Source of the DNA: Treponema sp.
GTDB taxonomy: Bacteria; Spirochaetota; Spirochaetia; Treponematales; Breznakiellaceae
Reading direction: 5' to 3'
NCBI GenBank assembly: GCA_031272575.1
Contig: JAISTO010000046.1
Coordinates: 1-6,512 of the forward strand
DNA length: 6,512 nt
Shown: positions 5,464 to 6,512 of the stretch, piece by piece
Layout: every line of letters begins with the position of its first letter
How positions within the stretch are numbered: the first letter of the stretch is position 1
Notes under the pieces: model-generated
Databases searched by the model: none
The model's input: the letters and a program-made list of their open reading frames with translations, nothing else
What the model was told of the DNA's origin: nothing
Program-made: the position numbers and the translations under genes

Positions 5464-6512
5464 ATGGACTTCACACGAAAACTGCCCATCGGCATTCAGG
5501 ACTTTATCAGTATCCGTACCGACGGGTTTTTGTATGTTGACAAGACCGAGTACCTCTATCGCATGGTCAACGAGGGAAAGGTCTACTTCCTCGGCCGGCC
5601 CCGGCGCTTCGGTAAGAGCCTGTTGCTCTCGACGCTCAAGGCCTACTTTGAAGGAAAACGGGAGCTCTTCGAAGGGCTCGTCATCGAAAAACTCGAGCGG
5701 AACTGGACGCCGCGTCCGGTCATCCACATCGACTTCAACTTCGGCACATTTACCGATTTCGCGGGCTTCCAGGCCGGCCTCGATGATATGCTGCGCCAGA
5801 TCGAAGAGAAGTGGGGCGGCAATGCAGGCGATGTCACTCCCGCAGGCCGGTTTTTTAGCGTCATCCGCAGGGCGGTGGAGCAGTGCGGGCAGAAGGCCGT
5901 CGTGCTCATCGACGAGTACGACAAGCCCCTGCTGGCCCACATCGAAGCCGGCCAGGTGCAGGAGGACATCCGCGCCGCGCTCAAATCATTCTACGGGGTC
6001 TTGAAGAGCGCGGACCCCTACCTGCAGTTTGTCCTCCTCACCGGCGTTACCAGGTTTTCAAAGGTGAGCGTCTTCAGCGACCTCAACCAACTGCGCGACA
6101 TCTCCATGTCAAAAGTTTACGCGGGTCTCTGCGGCATTACCGAAGAGGAACTGACTTCAACCTTCGCCCCCGAACTACGCGCCCTTGGGGAGGAACATGG
6201 CCTGTCCTACGAGGAGACCCTCGCGAAAATGCGCGAAAATTACAATGGTTACTGTTTTTCTCCGGGCACGGCAACGGTGTACAATCCTTTCAGCGTGTTG
6301 AACACCTTTGCGGACAAGAGTTTCCGTTACTACTGGTACCAGACCGGCACCCCGACCTTTCTGGTTAAGATGATTCGTGAGCAGAGCATCGACATCACCG
6401 CGTTCGTGTCCGGGATTACGCTTGAGCCGGAGCACCTCACCGATTACCGCTTCAGCGGCGGCAGCCCGATACCGGTGCTCTACCAGGCGGGCTACCTTAC
6501 GATCAAGGGCGG
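5464..6512 (+). CDS. AAA-ATPase-like protein, PD-(D/E)XK nuclease family (N-terminal part)
   Basis: The open frame from ATG 5464 runs about 349 residues to the window edge with no stop. It starts MDFTRKLPIGIQDF and matches the AAA-ATPase-like family (Pfam AAA-ATPase_like). Visible marks are IRTDGFLYVDKTEYLY (17-32), the P-loop variant GRPRRFGKSLLLSTL (44-58, Lys51), the Walker B strand VVLIDEYDKPL (146-156, Asp150-Glu151), LLTGVTRFSKVSVFSDLNQL (191-210), YNGYCFS (260-266) and VYNPFSVL. Family members are commonly about 500-600 residues and end in a DUF1703 PD-(D/E)XK nuclease-like domain, which here would lie beyond the window. The family is often present in many copies per genome in gut spirochaetes and Bacteroidetes. 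Its biological role is not established. The start lacks a Shine-Dalgarno but is supported by the promoter spacing and by the family's typical N-terminus. Confidence 0.85.
   Translation, partial: MDFTRKLPIGIQDFISIRTDGFLYVDKTEYLYRMVNEGKVYFLGRPRRFGKSLLLSTLKAYFEGKRELFEGLVIEKLERNWTPRPVIHIDFNFGTFTDFAGFQAGLDDMLRQIEEKWGGNAGDVTPAGRFFSVIRRAVEQCGQKAVVLIDEYDKPLLAHIEAGQVQEDIRAALKSFYGVLKSADPYLQFVLLTGVTRFSKVSVFSDLNQLRDISMSKVYAGLCGITEEELTSTFAPELRALGEEHGLSYEETLAKMRENYNGYCFSPGTATVYNPFSVLNTFADKSFRYYWYQTGTPTFLVKMIREQSIDITAFVSGITLEPEHLTDYRFSGGSPIPVLYQAGYLTIKG

Noticed and set aside
5274..5540. Small plus-strand open frame across repeat B and the start of the AAA gene
   Set aside because: It has no ribosome site, consists of repeat translation, and conflicts with the well-matched AAA frame.
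5179..5940. Minus-strand open frame (253 codons) spanning the malG end, repeat B and the AAA gene
   Set aside because: It crosses the inverted repeat and two real genes; the stretch around LPTLYSLLPTRYSPL is only the heptamer arm in translation.

Overview
The window looks like a chromosomal segment of a fairly GC-rich, Gram-negative-type bacterium. A gut-type spirochaete (Treponema and relatives) is my best guess. The reasons are a lipoprotein with BspA-type leucine-rich repeats followed by an SH3-like tail, a maltose-type importer whose MalF lacks the enterobacterial layout, and an AAA-ATPase-like/PD-(D/E)XK family gene. Taxonomy is inference only; no rRNA or other marker gene is present.

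Layout: (1) positions 1-119 carry the 3' end of an AlaA-type aminotransferase on the + strand. (2) A short intergenic inverted repeat (repeat A, 120-214) separates it from a convergent gene. (3) 208-1407, on the - strand, encodes a predicted lipoprotein with seven exact 23-residue leucine-rich repeats and a C-terminal SH3-like segment. (4) A 182-bp divergent intergenic region (1408-1589) holds back-to-back sigma70-like promoters, one for the lipoprotein and one for the operon to its right. (5) 1590-5242 is a compact malE-malF-malG operon on the + strand: a periplasmic or anchored sugar-binding protein and two membrane permeases. The two internal junctions are built identically, with the Shine-Dalgarno sequence overlapping the upstream stop codon and 10 nt between genes. 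No ATPase gene follows malG. (6) A 145-bp inverted repeat with heptamer arms (repeat B, 5242-5386) begins at the last base of the malG stop codon and shares an 18/20 core with repeat A in opposite orientation. (7) From 5464 to the window edge is an AAA-ATPase-like gene. It appears to be transcribed from a promoter so close to the ATG that the mRNA may be leaderless.

The three Mal proteins should form the capture and membrane parts of a maltose/maltodextrin ABC importer, with the energising ATPase supplied from elsewhere in the genome. The flanking genes (alanine transaminase, repeat lipoprotein, AAA protein) have no evident functional link to it.

The most unusual content is not protein-coding. 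It is the pair of related, oppositely oriented inverted repeats sitting directly at gene 3' ends, which suggests a dispersed extragenic repeat family in this genome.
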